A stretch of DNA of 61,106 nt, taken from positions 1-61,106 of the forward strand of contig JAFQKB010000001.1 of the NCBI GenBank assembly GCA_017397125.1, in the 5' to 3' direction. A program made the position numbers and the translations under genes. Position 1 is the first letter of the stretch. Every line of letters starts with the position of its first letter. Shown here piece after piece: positions 45,070-53,492 of this stretch. Source of the stretch: Clostridia bacterium (GTDB taxonomy: Bacteria; Bacillota; Clostridia; Oscillospirales; Acutalibacteraceae). The notes beneath the pieces are model-generated. The model was given only the letters and a program-made list of their open reading frames with translations, ran no database searches and had not been told where the DNA came from.

Positions 45070-47733
45070 GTCCTCCAGGTACTCGTCCTCTATATCCTTG
45101 CCGTCCTCGGTCTTGAACAGACGAATGTTGTCCAGCAGCGCCGCGCCGCCGGCGTCCACCACGGCAATGCCAATGGTGGTGAACACGTCCGTGTTGAAAT
45201 TCAGCATGATCGGGGACCACTCGCTGCCAAAGTTGTCGCTATTAAAGTCAAACTCCACAAAGGGGACGCAATCCCGCTTTTTGCCGTTGAGCAGCGCCAG
45301 CCGACCCCGGCCGTTCTCCAGCACCTTCACATCTGCGGAGAAGGTGTACCAGGTGTGCGGCTCCACCTCCACCCACTTGATGTAATACAGTCCCCGGGGG
45401 TCCGCCGAGGCGGTGTATTGCAGGGACGTGCCGTATTCATAGTCGTTGTGGGCCATACTCACAAAGCCGTTTTTCCAGCCGCTGCCGGACTGCCAGAAGT
45501 CGGAGGCGGCATCGTCCATACGGATGTTTTCCGTCACGCTGTCCCCATCGGCACAGCCGCCGTATTCCGCGCCAAAACCAAAGCTGATCACACCGTCCAT
45601 AGCTTTGTCCACGTATTTGACACCCTGGGTGCTCTCATACAGGGCTATGCCGTCCACCCACATCCGGGTGCCGCAGCCGTACAGGGCGATGCCCACCTGC
45701 TCCCGGTCCTTGCTGTTAAAAGAGATCGAGCGCAGATGCCATTCTTCGTCCCAGGCGTTGGGCACGATCTGCTTGGCCTGTGTGTAGAAGGGCTTTTGCC
45801 CGCCGTAGGGGATATACCGCTGGGTGGCCGGATCCACCACGCCAATCGTGGCGTAGCCCCGGTTGTCCTCTGACAGATAGGCGCCCTTGATCCAGGTGGA
45901 GAAGACGTAATCGGTGTTCGGCTCCACATCCACCCAGAAGAGACGCCACTCGCCGGTCCTCTTGTCGGAGGTGTCAAAATACAGGCTCTTATCCCCCTCC
46001 GGGGCGGTGGCATCCGCCACCACCGACACCGTATCCCCCAGGAAGCTGTCCGCCGTCCAGGGTCCGGCGCCGCTCTCAAAGCTGCCGCCGGCGATCTTGT
46101 TGGCCGTCTCGGTGACCGGGCGGTTGGTCACCAAACCCGTGGAGATCAGCTTCAGCGGATCGGCCGCCGACACCGTGGGAATGGCAAAGGGAAAATCACC
46201 CCAATCGTAGGCTTCTGCCGCCGGTCCATCGTAGACAGCGCTGAAGCGGTCGGCGGTCTCCGGCGTGTTGGAGGGGGCCGACTCGGTCTGGTTGCCCTTG
46301 CCGTCCCGCACCACCACCTTGTACATGGTGCCGGTGGCGGGAGCATTTTTATCGGTATAGACACCCTTGCCCCCGGTCACATAGGCAGAGGGGTCCACAT
46401 TGTCCAGCAGCGTCTGCCAGGTCCGACCGCCGTCGGTGGAGCGCAACAGATCCATTTGAGTGGCCTGCCGGGGGGCGATCCACTCCACCAGGCCGCTACC
46501 GGTATTGCACAACAGCACCGGCGTATCCAGCATCACCGTCTCGCCCCGGTGCTGAGCCCGGTATTCGTTGATGTAGTAATGCAGCTCGTAGGCAAAGGGA
46601 CGGAAGTCCGTAATGCTCCTGGCTCCGTATTTCATCAGAGAAAAGGTGCTGCCGGGCTGGTCGCGGTCGGTGGACCAGCACCACATTACCCATCCCTTAA
46701 ATCCGTCCTTGCGGAAATTGTTGCGGAAGGTCAGCTGCAGGTCCGTAAAGGTTTTATCGTCGTAGTTTCTCTCAAAGCCCAGGCCAAACTCGCTGACAAA
46801 CATAGGCGCGGACACCATAAAGTTTTCGATGGTGGCGCTGAAGCCGGCGTAATTGTAGTTCTGATCGCCGATCATATCGAAATCCACGTCCCGATACACC
46901 GTCATATCGCTGAGCTGGCAGCAGAGGGTGCGGGGCACATCCGGCAGCTTCTCCTTCACCGTTTCGGTGATGGCGTTGACAAAGTACACCATATCCTCCT
47001 GGTTGACGCCGTACAGCTCACGGCTGTTAAAGTGGTCGCCGATGGAGCTGTCGTTGATCTCGTTCTCCGCCTCAGAGGTGGAGGCCACCATCACCACCAC
47101 GTCCGGGTATTCCGCCAGCACCTCGCACAGGGGCGCCACAAACCGCTGGGCGTAGTGATCCGCCACCGTGTTGTCGGCGTAACAGCGGCACACGATATCC
47201 CACACCATCTTGCCGTAATCGTAATAGTCGTTCACCGAGGTGGAGTGGCAGCACACGGTCCACAGCACCGGCATCTCCACCGCCCGACAGATATCCAGAA
47301 AGCGGCGCACGTTGTAGAGGTATTCCTCCTTGATGCCCAGCACGTCCCCGTGCTCATCAAAGATGACCCCCTCACCGTAAATGGAGCCCTCATAGCCCAA
47401 GAGATTGAAGCCAAGGGCCTTGAGATTGTATATCTCCTGATAGATAACGTCGGGGCCGTATTCGTCCAGGCCCACCGTGGACCACATATTCCCCACGTAC
47501 TCCACCATCACCTCGTTGGAGGTCAGGCCGTGGCCCAGATTGTCGTGTCCGAACCAGGGGTACCAGATGCCCTCCAGATAGCCGTCCCGCTCCAGGATAG
47601 CCTCTATCCCCGTTTTTTCCTCACGCCAGGGGAAGGTGGTGCCTCCCATCGCCGTGATGGGGGTCAGCACCGCGGTCAACAGCACCGCTACGCATAAACA
47701 GGAAAGTATCCGCTGTATCCAAGTCCTCTGCAT
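44374..47733 (-). CDS. Cell-wall-bound GH-A-like hydrolase with two CBMs (paralogue 4)
   Basis: A protein of 1,119 aa from the ATG at 47733 with AAAGGAGGAATATC upstream. Signal peptide about 1-28. The barrel (about 40-395) has GIWYPWFGHDNLGHGLT, SEAENEINDS (E225 acid/base candidate) and MFVSEFG (E315 nucleophile candidate). Over this region it is closest to the repeat-free enzyme at 720-2723. A fibronectin/BNR-like domain (about 405-510), CBM4/9-like modules at about 560-720 (KIAGGSFESGAGPW) and about 730-875, and a wall-binding tail follow. Its upstream region differs from the other three copies: a weaker promoter and a leader hairpin. Confidence 0.85.
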   Translation of the reverse strand: MQRTWIQRILSCLCVAVLLTAVLTPITAMGGTTFPWREEKTGIEAILERDGYLEGIWYPWFGHDNLGHGLTSNEVMVEYVGNMWSTVGLDEYGPDVIYQEIYNLKALGFNLLGYEGSIYGEGVIFDEHGDVLGIKEEYLYNVRRFLDICRAVEMPVLWTVCCHSTSVNDYYDYGKMVWDIVCRCYADNTVADHYAQRFVAPLCEVLAEYPDVVVMVASTSEAENEINDSSIGDHFNSRELYGVNQEDMVYFVNAITETVKEKLPDVPRTLCCQLSDMTVYRDVDFDMIGDQNYNYAGFSATIENFMVSAPMFVSEFGLGFERNYDDKTFTDLQLTFRNNFRKDGFKGWVMWCWSTDRDQPGSTFSLMKYGARSITDFRPFAYELHYYINEYRAQHRGETVMLDTPVLLCNTGSGLVEWIAPRQATQMDLLRSTDGGRTWQTLLDNVDPSAYVTGGKGVYTDKNAPATGTMYKVVVRDGKGNQTESAPSNTPETADRFSAVYDGPAAEAYDWGDFPFAIPTVSAADPLKLISTGLVTNRPVTETANKIAGGSFESGAGPWTADSFLGDTVSVVADATAPEGDKSLYFDTSDKRTGEWRLFWVDVEPNTDYVFSTWIKGAYLSEDNRGYATIGVVDPATQRYIPYGGQKPFYTQAKQIVPNAWDEEWHLRSISFNSKDREQVGIALYGCGTRMWVDGIALYESTQGVKYVDKAMDGVISFGFGAEYGGCADGDSVTENIRMDDAASDFWQSGSGWKNGFVSMAHNDYEYGTSLQYTASADPRGLYYIKWVEVEPHTWYTFSADVKVLENGRGRLALLNGKKRDCVPFVEFDFNSDNFGSEWSPIMLNFNTDVFTTIGIAVVDAGGAALLDNIRLFKTEDGKDIEDEYLEDKHGWVEEDYGWVYYENGHKVVNKWVMDSVGWCYLGADGYCVTNKWVADSVGWCYLDGSGRMVTNKWIKDSVGWCYVGADGYCVTNKWVADSKGWCYLDDQGRMAVNRWIKDSVGWCYVGDNGYCVTNKWVKDSKGWCYLDQNGRMVTNKWVADSKGWCYIGKDGYCLTNAWQKDSKGWCYLDGEGSMTKNDWVSYNGDWYYLDQNGYMVAGKTLTIDGSTYTFDNNGVQIG

Positions 47734-47758
47734 ACCGATATTCCTCCTTTGGGGTCAC

Positions 47759-47829
47759 GCACAGAGCCCTATGCTCTGCGCCATAGACGCTTACACATCT
47801 AGCATACAACACTTTTTTGATTTTTTCTA
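47759..47829 (-). promoter_or_regulatory. Promoter and leader hairpin of paralogue 4
   Basis: On the minus strand TAGAAA (47829-47824), 17 bp, TATGCT (47806-47801) is a modest promoter match. The leader then forms a 9-bp hairpin (47773-47781 with 47759-47767, one G-U pair, 5-nt loop) just before the ribosome site. It could affect translation or RNA stability. Confidence 0.45.
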
Positions 47830-47841
47830 CCCTATGGTTGA

Positions 47842-47943
47842 TATTTTGTGTCCTATTTTGATATACGGCGATACTCCATCGTCACCCTGCGCAAGACCGA
47901 AACGGGATATCGGTTCCTCTCCAATCTGCGCAAGGAAGACTAA
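47842..47943 (+). pseudogene. Remnant 3' end of a plus-strand gene
   Basis: An open frame ends in TAA at 47941. Its last 24 or so codons (from about 47872) have the G+C-rich third positions of genes here and read SIVTLRKTETGYRF-SNLRKED. Upstream of that the DNA turns A+T-rich and the frame meets a TGA at 47839, with no ribosome site before a possible GTG at 47848. A strong plus-strand terminator follows 10 bp later. The simplest reading is the tail of a gene whose front was lost when the glycan cluster took its present place. The product is unrecognisable. Confidence 0.4.
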
Positions 47944-47953
47944 ACAGCCGCAC

Positions 47954-47992
47954 AGCCCCTGCCGTTCTTGTCGTGCGGCAGGGGCTCTTTTT
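47954..47992 (+). terminator. Plus-strand terminator after the gene remnant
   Basis: The stem AGCCCCTGCCG (47954-47964) with CGGCAGGGGCT (47976-47986) is followed by CTTTTTG. Confidence 0.8.
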
Positions 47993-48039
47993 GTGTGTCT
48001 TTGCGGCTTTTTCTTTTTGCCAAAAAGGGGCGAAAAGGA

Positions 48040-48086
48040 TTGACGGCGGCGGCGGTTTGTATTAAAATAGTTGCAAACGCAACTAT
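48040..48086 (+). promoter_or_regulatory. MarR promoter with overlapping operator
   Basis: TTGACG (48040-48045), 17 bp, TAAAAT (48063-48068). A perfect dyad ATAGTTGC-N4-GCAACTAT (48067-48086) overlaps the end of the -10 and the start of transcription. Its form is usual for MarR-family sites in Firmicutes, so the first gene of the operon probably represses itself. Confidence 0.8.
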
Positions 48087-48104
48087 TTGTAACGAGGTGA
48101 GAGT

Positions 48105-48542
48105 ATGGCCACCATCATGCGGAGAATGAACGTCATCAGCCGCTGTGAATCCATTTACCGGACCGAGCAGTCCGCAGACCGGCTGCCCGGCATCTACCAC
48201 AGCTATATACTGGCCATCTGCCGGCAGCCGGGCACCACCCAGGACCGGCTGGCCAAGCATCTGTGCAACAACAAGAGCAGCGTCACCCGGCACCTGAGCT
48301 TTTTGGAAAAGGGCGGCTACGTGAAGCGGCGCGTGTGCGAAAAGGACCGGCGGGAGATGCAGGTCTATCCCACCGAAAAAATGCTGGCTGTGCTGCCGGA
48401 GGTGCGCCGCATCACCCTGGAATGGAACGCCCTCATCGCCCAGGGCATCCCGGAGGAGGAGCTGGCTGTCTTTCACAGCGTTCTGGACAGAATGCTGGAG
48501 AAATCCCAGGAGATCGTCTACGGACAGGAGGTGAACGAATGA
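48105..48542 (+). CDS. MarR-family transcriptional regulator
   Basis: A protein of 145 aa from the ATG at 48105 with GAGGTGA upstream. The winged-helix core (about 30-105: QPGTTQDRLAKHLCNNKSSVTRHLSFLEKGGYV, then the wing KRRVCEKDRREMQVYPTEKM) is typical of MarR dimers, with helices on both sides for dimerisation. Its stop overlaps the start of the exporter gene (ATGA at 48539). With the palindrome over its promoter, this is a standard autorepressed MarR-exporter operon, induced when the protein binds a toxic or signal molecule. Confidence 0.93.
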   Translation: MATIMRRMNVISRCESIYRTEQSADRLPGIYHSYILAICRQPGTTQDRLAKHLCNNKSSVTRHLSFLEKGGYVKRRVCEKDRREMQVYPTEKMLAVLPEVRRITLEWNALIAQGIPEEELAVFHSVLDRMLEKSQEIVYGQEVNE

Positions 48543-50260
48543 AAACGTTGCTGGGCTATCTGAAACAATACTACGGCCGTATGGGGGTCGGCCTCCTCAT
48601 CAAGGTTATCGGAACGGTGGTGGAGCTGCTCATCCCCTACATCCTCAGCGAGGTGCTGGAAAACGTCATCCACCGCCAGGTGAAGGACATCGTGTTTTAC
48701 GGCATCCTGATGATCGTGTGCTCGGGGCTCGCCTGCATTTTCAACGTGATCGCCAACCGGATGGCCTCCAAGGTGTCCCGGAATTTTGCGGAGAGTATGC
48801 GCAAGGACCTGTTTCACAAGACCCTTAAGCTCTCTGCCGCCCAGACCGACCGCTTCACCATCCCCTCTCTGGAGTCCCGCATCACCACCGACACCTACAA
48901 CGTCCACGGCTTTATCAATATGATCCAGCGCATGGGTGTGCGCGCTCCCATTATGCTGGCCGGCGGCATCGGCATCACCCTGTTTATGGACGCCAAGCTC
49001 TCTCTGGTGATGATCGCGCTCATTCCCGTGGTGTTTGGCACCGTCATCTTCATCCGCCTCAAGGGTGTGCCGCTGTACACCAAGGTCCAGCAGTCGGTGG
49101 ACGGTATGATACGGGTGGTCCGTGAGGGCGCCCAGGGCATCCGGGTCATCAAGGCCCTCTCCAAAACCGACTACGAGCACCGCCGCTACGACGCGGTCAA
49201 CCGCGCCCTCGTCAGGGACGAGGCCCGCGCCGGCGTGGTGATGGGTACCGTCCACCCCATTATGACCGTATTTATGAATCTGGGCAGCGTTACGGTCATC
49301 CTTCTGGGTGCCCGGTTCATCGCCCAGAGCCAGTCCACCCCGGAGACCATCATCGCCTTTATCCAGTATTTCACCCAGATTTCCATGGCGCTGATGGCGG
49401 TGACCCGTATGTTTGTTATGTACACCAAGAGCTCCGCCTCTGCCAAGCGCATCGAGGAGGTGCTGCTCTGCGAGGAGGAGATCACCGTAAAAACCAAGGC
49501 CGAGCATCCCGACAGGGATACCGACGCCCACATCCTGTTTGACGGTGTCACCTTCTCCTACAACGGAAAGCGCAACAACCTGGAGGACATCTCCTTTGCT
49601 CTCCCGAGGGGCGGGCACCTGGGCATCATCGGCGCCACCGGCTCGGGAAAATCCACCCTCATCAAGCTGCTGCTCCGGTTCTACGATCCCGATGCGGGCG
49701 ACATCTACATAGACGGCGTCAACATCAGGACCATCGACAAGCCCACTCTGTATGCCCGCTTCGGCACCAGCCAGCAGCACGATTTTCTGTACGCCGACAC
49801 CATTGAGGAGAACATCCGGTTCGGCCGGGATATTCCCCACGAGGAGGTGGTCAGGGCCGCCCGGATCGCCCAGGCCCACGACTTTATCTCCGGCTTTGCC
49901 GAGGGATACGACCACCAGCTCTCTCCCCACGGCACCAACATCTCCGGCGGGCAAAAGCAGCGGGTACTCATCTCCCGCGCTCTGGCCGGAAAGCCTGAAA
50001 TCCTGATCCTGGACGATAGCTCCTCCGCCCTGGACTACAAGACCGACGCCGCCCTGCGCCGGGCGCTGGCGCAGCATCTCAACGGCACCACCGTCATCAC
50101 CGTGGCCCAGCGGGTCAGCTCGGTCAAGGACTGCGACTGCATACTGGTGCTGGACAAGGGACGGATCATCGGCAAGGGCAAGCACGAGGAGCTGCTGGCA
50201 GCCTGCACCGAATATAAGGAAATCAGCGATTCCCAGATGGGGGGTGCTTTCGTTGAGTAA
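48539..50260 (+). CDS. ABC exporter half-transporter, degenerate ATPase subunit
   Basis: A protein of 573 aa from the ATG at 48539 (overlapping the MarR stop). Six membrane spans (about 15-300) precede one ATPase domain: Walker A GATGSGKST (about 365-373), signature ISGGQ (468-472), Walker B ILILDDSSSALD. The catalytic Glu is replaced by Asp493 and the switch His by Gln524 (TVAQRVSS). These changes mark the degenerate-site partner of heterodimeric exporters of the TM287/288 or BmrCD kind. The partner is the next gene. Substrate unknown, probably a drug, peptide or lipid. Confidence 0.92.
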   Translation: MKTLLGYLKQYYGRMGVGLLIKVIGTVVELLIPYILSEVLENVIHRQVKDIVFYGILMIVCSGLACIFNVIANRMASKVSRNFAESMRKDLFHKTLKLSAAQTDRFTIPSLESRITTDTYNVHGFINMIQRMGVRAPIMLAGGIGITLFMDAKLSLVMIALIPVVFGTVIFIRLKGVPLYTKVQQSVDGMIRVVREGAQGIRVIKALSKTDYEHRRYDAVNRALVRDEARAGVVMGTVHPIMTVFMNLGSVTVILLGARFIAQSQSTPETIIAFIQYFTQISMALMAVTRMFVMYTKSSASAKRIEEVLLCEEEITVKTKAEHPDRDTDAHILFDGVTFSYNGKRNNLEDISFALPRGGHLGIIGATGSGKSTLIKLLLRFYDPDAGDIYIDGVNIRTIDKPTLYARFGTSQQHDFLYADTIEENIRFGRDIPHEEVVRAARIAQAHDFISGFAEGYDHQLSPHGTNISGGQKQRVLISRALAGKPEILILDDSSSALDYKTDAALRRALAQHLNGTTVITVAQRVSSVKDCDCILVLDKGRIIGKGKHEELLAACTEYKEISDSQMGGAFVE

Positions 50261-52052
50261 GCCTAAGGCCAAAAAAATGGACCGCAGGACCGCAAAAAGC
50301 ATCTTTTTCCGGCTGTGCGGCTATGTGTTTAGCTATTGGTATCTCTTTGTGCCCGCGGTGGTCTTTACCCTGCTCTCCAACCAGCTCTCTCTGCTGGGAC
50401 CCATGTATTCCGGCGAGGCCATCGACGCCCTGTCGGCGGCGGCCGGCGTGGACTTTGACACCGTGTGGGTCAATGCCGTCAGAATGATCGCCTGCTATGT
50501 GGCGTCCGCCATTCTGTCGTACGTGCTGTCGGTCATCATGATCCACATGGGGCAAAAGATCGTGTACACCATGCGCAGGCAGCTGTTCGAAAAACTCACC
50601 AGCCTGCCGGTGGGCTATTTCGATACCCACCCCACGGGGGACATCATCAGCCACATCTCCTACGACATCGACACGGTCAATGCATCCCTCTCCCACGACC
50701 TGGTGCAGATCATGACCAGCATCTACACGGTGGTGGGCTCCCTCATCTTTATGTGGAATGTGTCAAAACCCCTGATCGCGGTGTTTGTGATAACCATTCC
50801 CATCTCTCTCATTTTCACCCGCTACCGCTCCCGCAAGGTGCGCCCTCTCTTCCACACCCGCTCCAAAAAGCTGGGCGAGCTCAACGGCTATGCGGAGGAG
50901 ATGCTCTCCGGCTGCCGCTCCATCCAGGCCTATTCCCGGGAGGAGGAGATCAGCAGCCGCTTCAACAGGCGCAACACCGATTCCATGGACGCCTATTACA
51001 AGGCCGACTATCACGCCTGCATTATGGGGCCGTCCATGAGCTTTATCAACAATCTCTCCATTTCCCTCGTGATGATGCTGGGCGGCATCCTGTATATGTA
51101 CTCCCAGACCGGCGTGGTGAAGGCAAGCTCCATTTTCTTCATCACCCTGGGCGGTGTGGCGAAATTCATCCAATATTCCCGCAAGTTCGCCGGCCCCATC
51201 AACGAGTTTGCCAACATTCTCAGCGAGCTGCAGTCCGCCTTTTCCGCCGCCGAGCGCATCTTTAAGGTGCTGGACGAGCAGCCGGAGGTGGCCGACCGGG
51301 AGGACGCCGCCACCCTGGAGAACACCCGGGGTGAGGTGGCGTTCAAGGACGTGGAGTTCGGCTACACCCCCGACAAGACCATCCTCAACGGCATTGATTT
51401 CACCGCTCTGTCGGGCAAAACCGTGGCCATTGTGGGTCCCACCGGCGCCGGCAAGACCACCATCATCAACCTGCTCATGCGATTTTACGACGTGAGCTCC
51501 GGTTCCATTGAGGTGGACGGCAGAGAATCCCGGGACTACACCCGCAGCTCTTTGCGCAAGGCCTACACCATGGTGCTGCAGGACACCTGGCTGTTTAAGG
51601 GGACCATCTTCGAGAACATCGCCTACGGCCGGGAGGGTGCCACCCTGGAGGAGGTCAAAGCCGCCGCCCGGGCCGCCCGCATCGACCGGTATATTGAATC
51701 CCTGCCCGACGGCTACGACACCGTTCTGACGGACGACGGCGTGAACATCTCCAAGGGCCAGCGCCAGCTCATCACCATCGCCCGGGCGATGATCGCCAAC
51801 TCCCAGATGCTGATTCTGGACGAGGCCACCTCCAACGTGGATTCCCGGACCGAGATCAAGATCCAGGAGGCCATGAACGAGCTTATGCAGGGCCGCACCT
51901 GCTTTGTGATCGCCCACCGCCTGTCCACCATACAAAACGCCGACCTCATCCTGGTCCTGCAGGACGGCCGGATAACCGAACAGGGCAACCACGAGGAACT
52001 GCTGGCGCAAAAAGGCTTTTACAGCACCCTGTACAATTCTCAGTTTAGTTAA
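50253..52052 (+). CDS. ABC exporter half-transporter, canonical ATPase subunit
   Basis: A protein of about 599 aa. I place the start at TTG 50253, six bases after GGGGGGTG; a GTG at 50244 and an ATG at 50277 are possible. It has six membrane spans, then Walker A GPTGAGKTT, signature VNISKGQRQL, Walker B MLILDEATSNVD with the catalytic Glu, and switch His in IAHRLST. The signature is the altered ISKGQ form that partners use with a degenerate Walker B in trans, so the two genes complement each other. It overlaps the end of the first exporter gene, so expression is coupled. Confidence 0.92.
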   Translation: MSKPKAKKMDRRTAKSIFFRLCGYVFSYWYLFVPAVVFTLLSNQLSLLGPMYSGEAIDALSAAAGVDFDTVWVNAVRMIACYVASAILSYVLSVIMIHMGQKIVYTMRRQLFEKLTSLPVGYFDTHPTGDIISHISYDIDTVNASLSHDLVQIMTSIYTVVGSLIFMWNVSKPLIAVFVITIPISLIFTRYRSRKVRPLFHTRSKKLGELNGYAEEMLSGCRSIQAYSREEEISSRFNRRNTDSMDAYYKADYHACIMGPSMSFINNLSISLVMMLGGILYMYSQTGVVKASSIFFITLGGVAKFIQYSRKFAGPINEFANILSELQSAFSAAERIFKVLDEQPEVADREDAATLENTRGEVAFKDVEFGYTPDKTILNGIDFTALSGKTVAIVGPTGAGKTTIINLLMRFYDVSSGSIEVDGRESRDYTRSSLRKAYTMVLQDTWLFKGTIFENIAYGREGATLEEVKAAARAARIDRYIESLPDGYDTVLTDDGVNISKGQRQLITIARAMIANSQMLILDEATSNVDSRTEIKIQEAMNELMQGRTCFVIAHRLSTIQNADLILVLQDGRITEQGNHEELLAQKGFYSTLYNSQFS

Positions 52053-52068
52053 AAACAGATATACGGCA

Positions 52069-52115
52069 AAGCCCCTGCCTCCGCAATCACAGCGAAAGGC
52101 AGGGGCTTGTTTTCT
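52069..52115. terminator. Terminator after the MarR-exporter operon
   Basis: AAGCCCCTGCCT (52069-52080) pairs with AGGCAGGGGCTT (52097-52108), followed by GTTTTCTCTTTG on the plus strand. It also lies after the minus-strand gene that ends at 52123. The stem core repeats that of the terminator at 47954. Confidence 0.8.
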
Positions 52116-52122
52116 CTTTGTA

Positions 52123-52302
52123 TTAGTTGGCGGGCTCCCACTTGCAGCGGACCGGGGACACGATGGCGCCCTCCGCTTTCAACTCCTTGAACGCCTTGTC
52201 GATCTCCTTGCGGTCGATGCCGGACAGCTTCTCCACCTCACCGGCGGAAATCGGCTTGCCGGCCTCACGCATAACCTCCAACACCTTGGCCTTGGTATCC
52301 AT
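52123..52302 (-). CDS. Small winged-helix protein, 59 aa
   Basis: A short gene with good signals: ATG at 52302 behind AAGGAGCGTG and TAA at 52123. The sequence ([35 protein letters not shown]…) gives a compact winged-helix fold: one helix, a helix-turn-helix around residues 17-42 and a wing ([10 protein letters not shown]). It is made of this domain only. Such mini-regulators are widespread in Firmicutes, but I know of no defined role. It has a consensus promoter overlapped by a dyad, so self-repression is likely. Confidence 0.85.
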   Translation of the reverse strand: MDTKAKVLEVMREAGKPISAGEVEKLSGIDRKEIDKAFKELKAEGAIVSPVRCKWEPAN

Positions 52303-52330
52303 ATGAACACGCTCCTTTTTTGTTATAGTA

Positions 52331-52366
52331 TGTCCTTATTATAAAAGGACAATCCCTGTCTGTCAA
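52331..52366 (-). promoter_or_regulatory. Consensus promoter with operator dyad
   Basis: On the minus strand TTGACA (52366-52361), 17 bp, TATAAT (52343-52338): a perfect sigma-A promoter. The dyad TGTCCTT-N7-AAGGACA (52331-52351) covers the -10 box. Confidence 0.85.
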
Positions 52367-52414
52367 TGGGAATTAGAAAAGGATTGTGCGTCAACGCACC
52401 GAACCGTCCCCGGG

Positions 52415-53269
52415 TTACTCCTGCGGCTCAAACGCAACCTGTACAACCGCAAAATCGCCGGCGTCCTTGTTGAACTGCAACGTGATGGCCATAACACCGA
52501 TACTGCGCTTGGTTCCATAGGAAACGTGCTGCTTTCCGACGATTTCGAACACGCCGTCATCATCTATATCCAGCACATCCACAGAATGAAAGGTGTTGAA
52601 GCGTAAGACGTCCTCCTCCGGGGCAAGGGTCTGGCCGTTTTCGTCCCACAACGAGGCGTCGATCGTTGCATCTTGCAGCGAAATGGTCTCCTCGTACCGT
52701 AGCGCAGGATACTCTACGAACAACCGAAAGCCGTCCCGCAGGTATCCGTGAAAGCCAAAATTGAGCTCATCATAGGGGATGTCTGCGTCGGCGCCATGGT
52801 ACGTGTAGGCCGTTTTGGGAAAACTGTATAGGGGGGTTAAGCCGGACGCTTCCGCGGCAAACACCTGCAGCCGGTACTGCCCCGTTCCCATCGCTGTCCG
52901 CACGTTATTGACGATCACCTCGTCCTCTTTATCCCCGTCCACGTCTGCCGCGTACAACAGCGGATAATAGGTGGCGCACACGTCCAATAGCTGAGCCGCC
53001 AGGCCCTCTTTGGTCTGTACCAGCAGGATGGGGGTATATTCGGTTTCGTCCTTGGTCTTGCCGTATATCCACGCCCCTGCGATATTTCCGTTGCTGCCGC
53101 GGTCCTCCAGCGTCTGTAGCTGTTCCAGGTGGGAGTAACTCTCTTGGCCGATGGTTATGGTGTACAGCCCATCGGCGTCGTTATGAATCTGCACTCTCTC
53201 CTCCGGCGTCGCGGCGCACGAGGTAAAAAGCAACGCAACCACAGCCAGTAAAATGAGCATCTTTTTCAT
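52415..53269 (-). CDS. Lipoprotein of unknown function with DxDxDG-type loops
   Basis: A protein of 284 aa from the ATG at 53269 with GGGGAGGA upstream. The lipobox is LLFTSC (Cys18). The mature part is beta-rich and has two acidic loops, DVDGDKEDEVIV and DIDDDGVFEIVG, that resemble calcium-binding FG-GAP/VCBS-type turns. It contains no enzyme motif I recognise. It is transcribed alone from its own promoter, between a winged-helix gene and an exporter operon, so context gives no firm clue. It probably sits on the outer face of the membrane. Confidence 0.85.
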   Translation of the reverse strand: MKKMLILLAVVALLFTSCAATPEERVQIHNDADGLYTITIGQESYSHLEQLQTLEDRGSNGNIAGAWIYGKTKDETEYTPILLVQTKEGLAAQLLDVCATYYPLLYAADVDGDKEDEVIVNNVRTAMGTGQYRLQVFAAEASGLTPLYSFPKTAYTYHGADADIPYDELNFGFHGYLRDGFRLFVEYPALRYEETISLQDATIDASLWDENGQTLAPEEDVLRFNTFHSVDVLDIDDDGVFEIVGKQHVSYGTKRSIGVMAITLQFNKDAGDFAVVQVAFEPQE

Positions 53270-53355
53270 ATTCCGTCCTCCCCTTTTCTGCATATAAATT
53301 ATGGATGCACTATTGGAATTGCCGGCCATATTGCCCGCAAATCCATCCTATTTTA

Positions 53356-53383
53356 ATTATACACCACAGGGAAAATTTGACAA
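53356..53383 (-). promoter_or_regulatory. Promoter of the lipoprotein gene
   Basis: On the minus strand TTGTCA (53383-53378), 16 bp, TATAAT (53361-53356). Confidence 0.7.
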
Positions 53384-53436
53384 TGAATGAAACAGACAAA
53401 ATTTCGTCCCCGCCTTGTAACAAAATAGACAAGGCA

Positions 53437-53468
53437 GAACGCCGCTGCGAAAAATCGCAGCGGCGTTC
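53437..53468 (-). terminator. Hairpin after the second exporter operon
   Basis: A 14-bp perfect stem (53437-53450 with 53455-53468, 4-nt loop) 25 bp past the last stop. Only a weak U tail follows (CUGCCUUGUC), so it may act partly by blocking RNA decay. Confidence 0.6.
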
Positions 53469-53492
53469 CTGTATTGGAAAGAAAGAAGAATT

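Noticed and set aside
48518..50302. Long minus-strand frame opposite the first exporter gene
   Set aside because: Shadow of the ABC gene with Walker and signature motifs on the plus strand.
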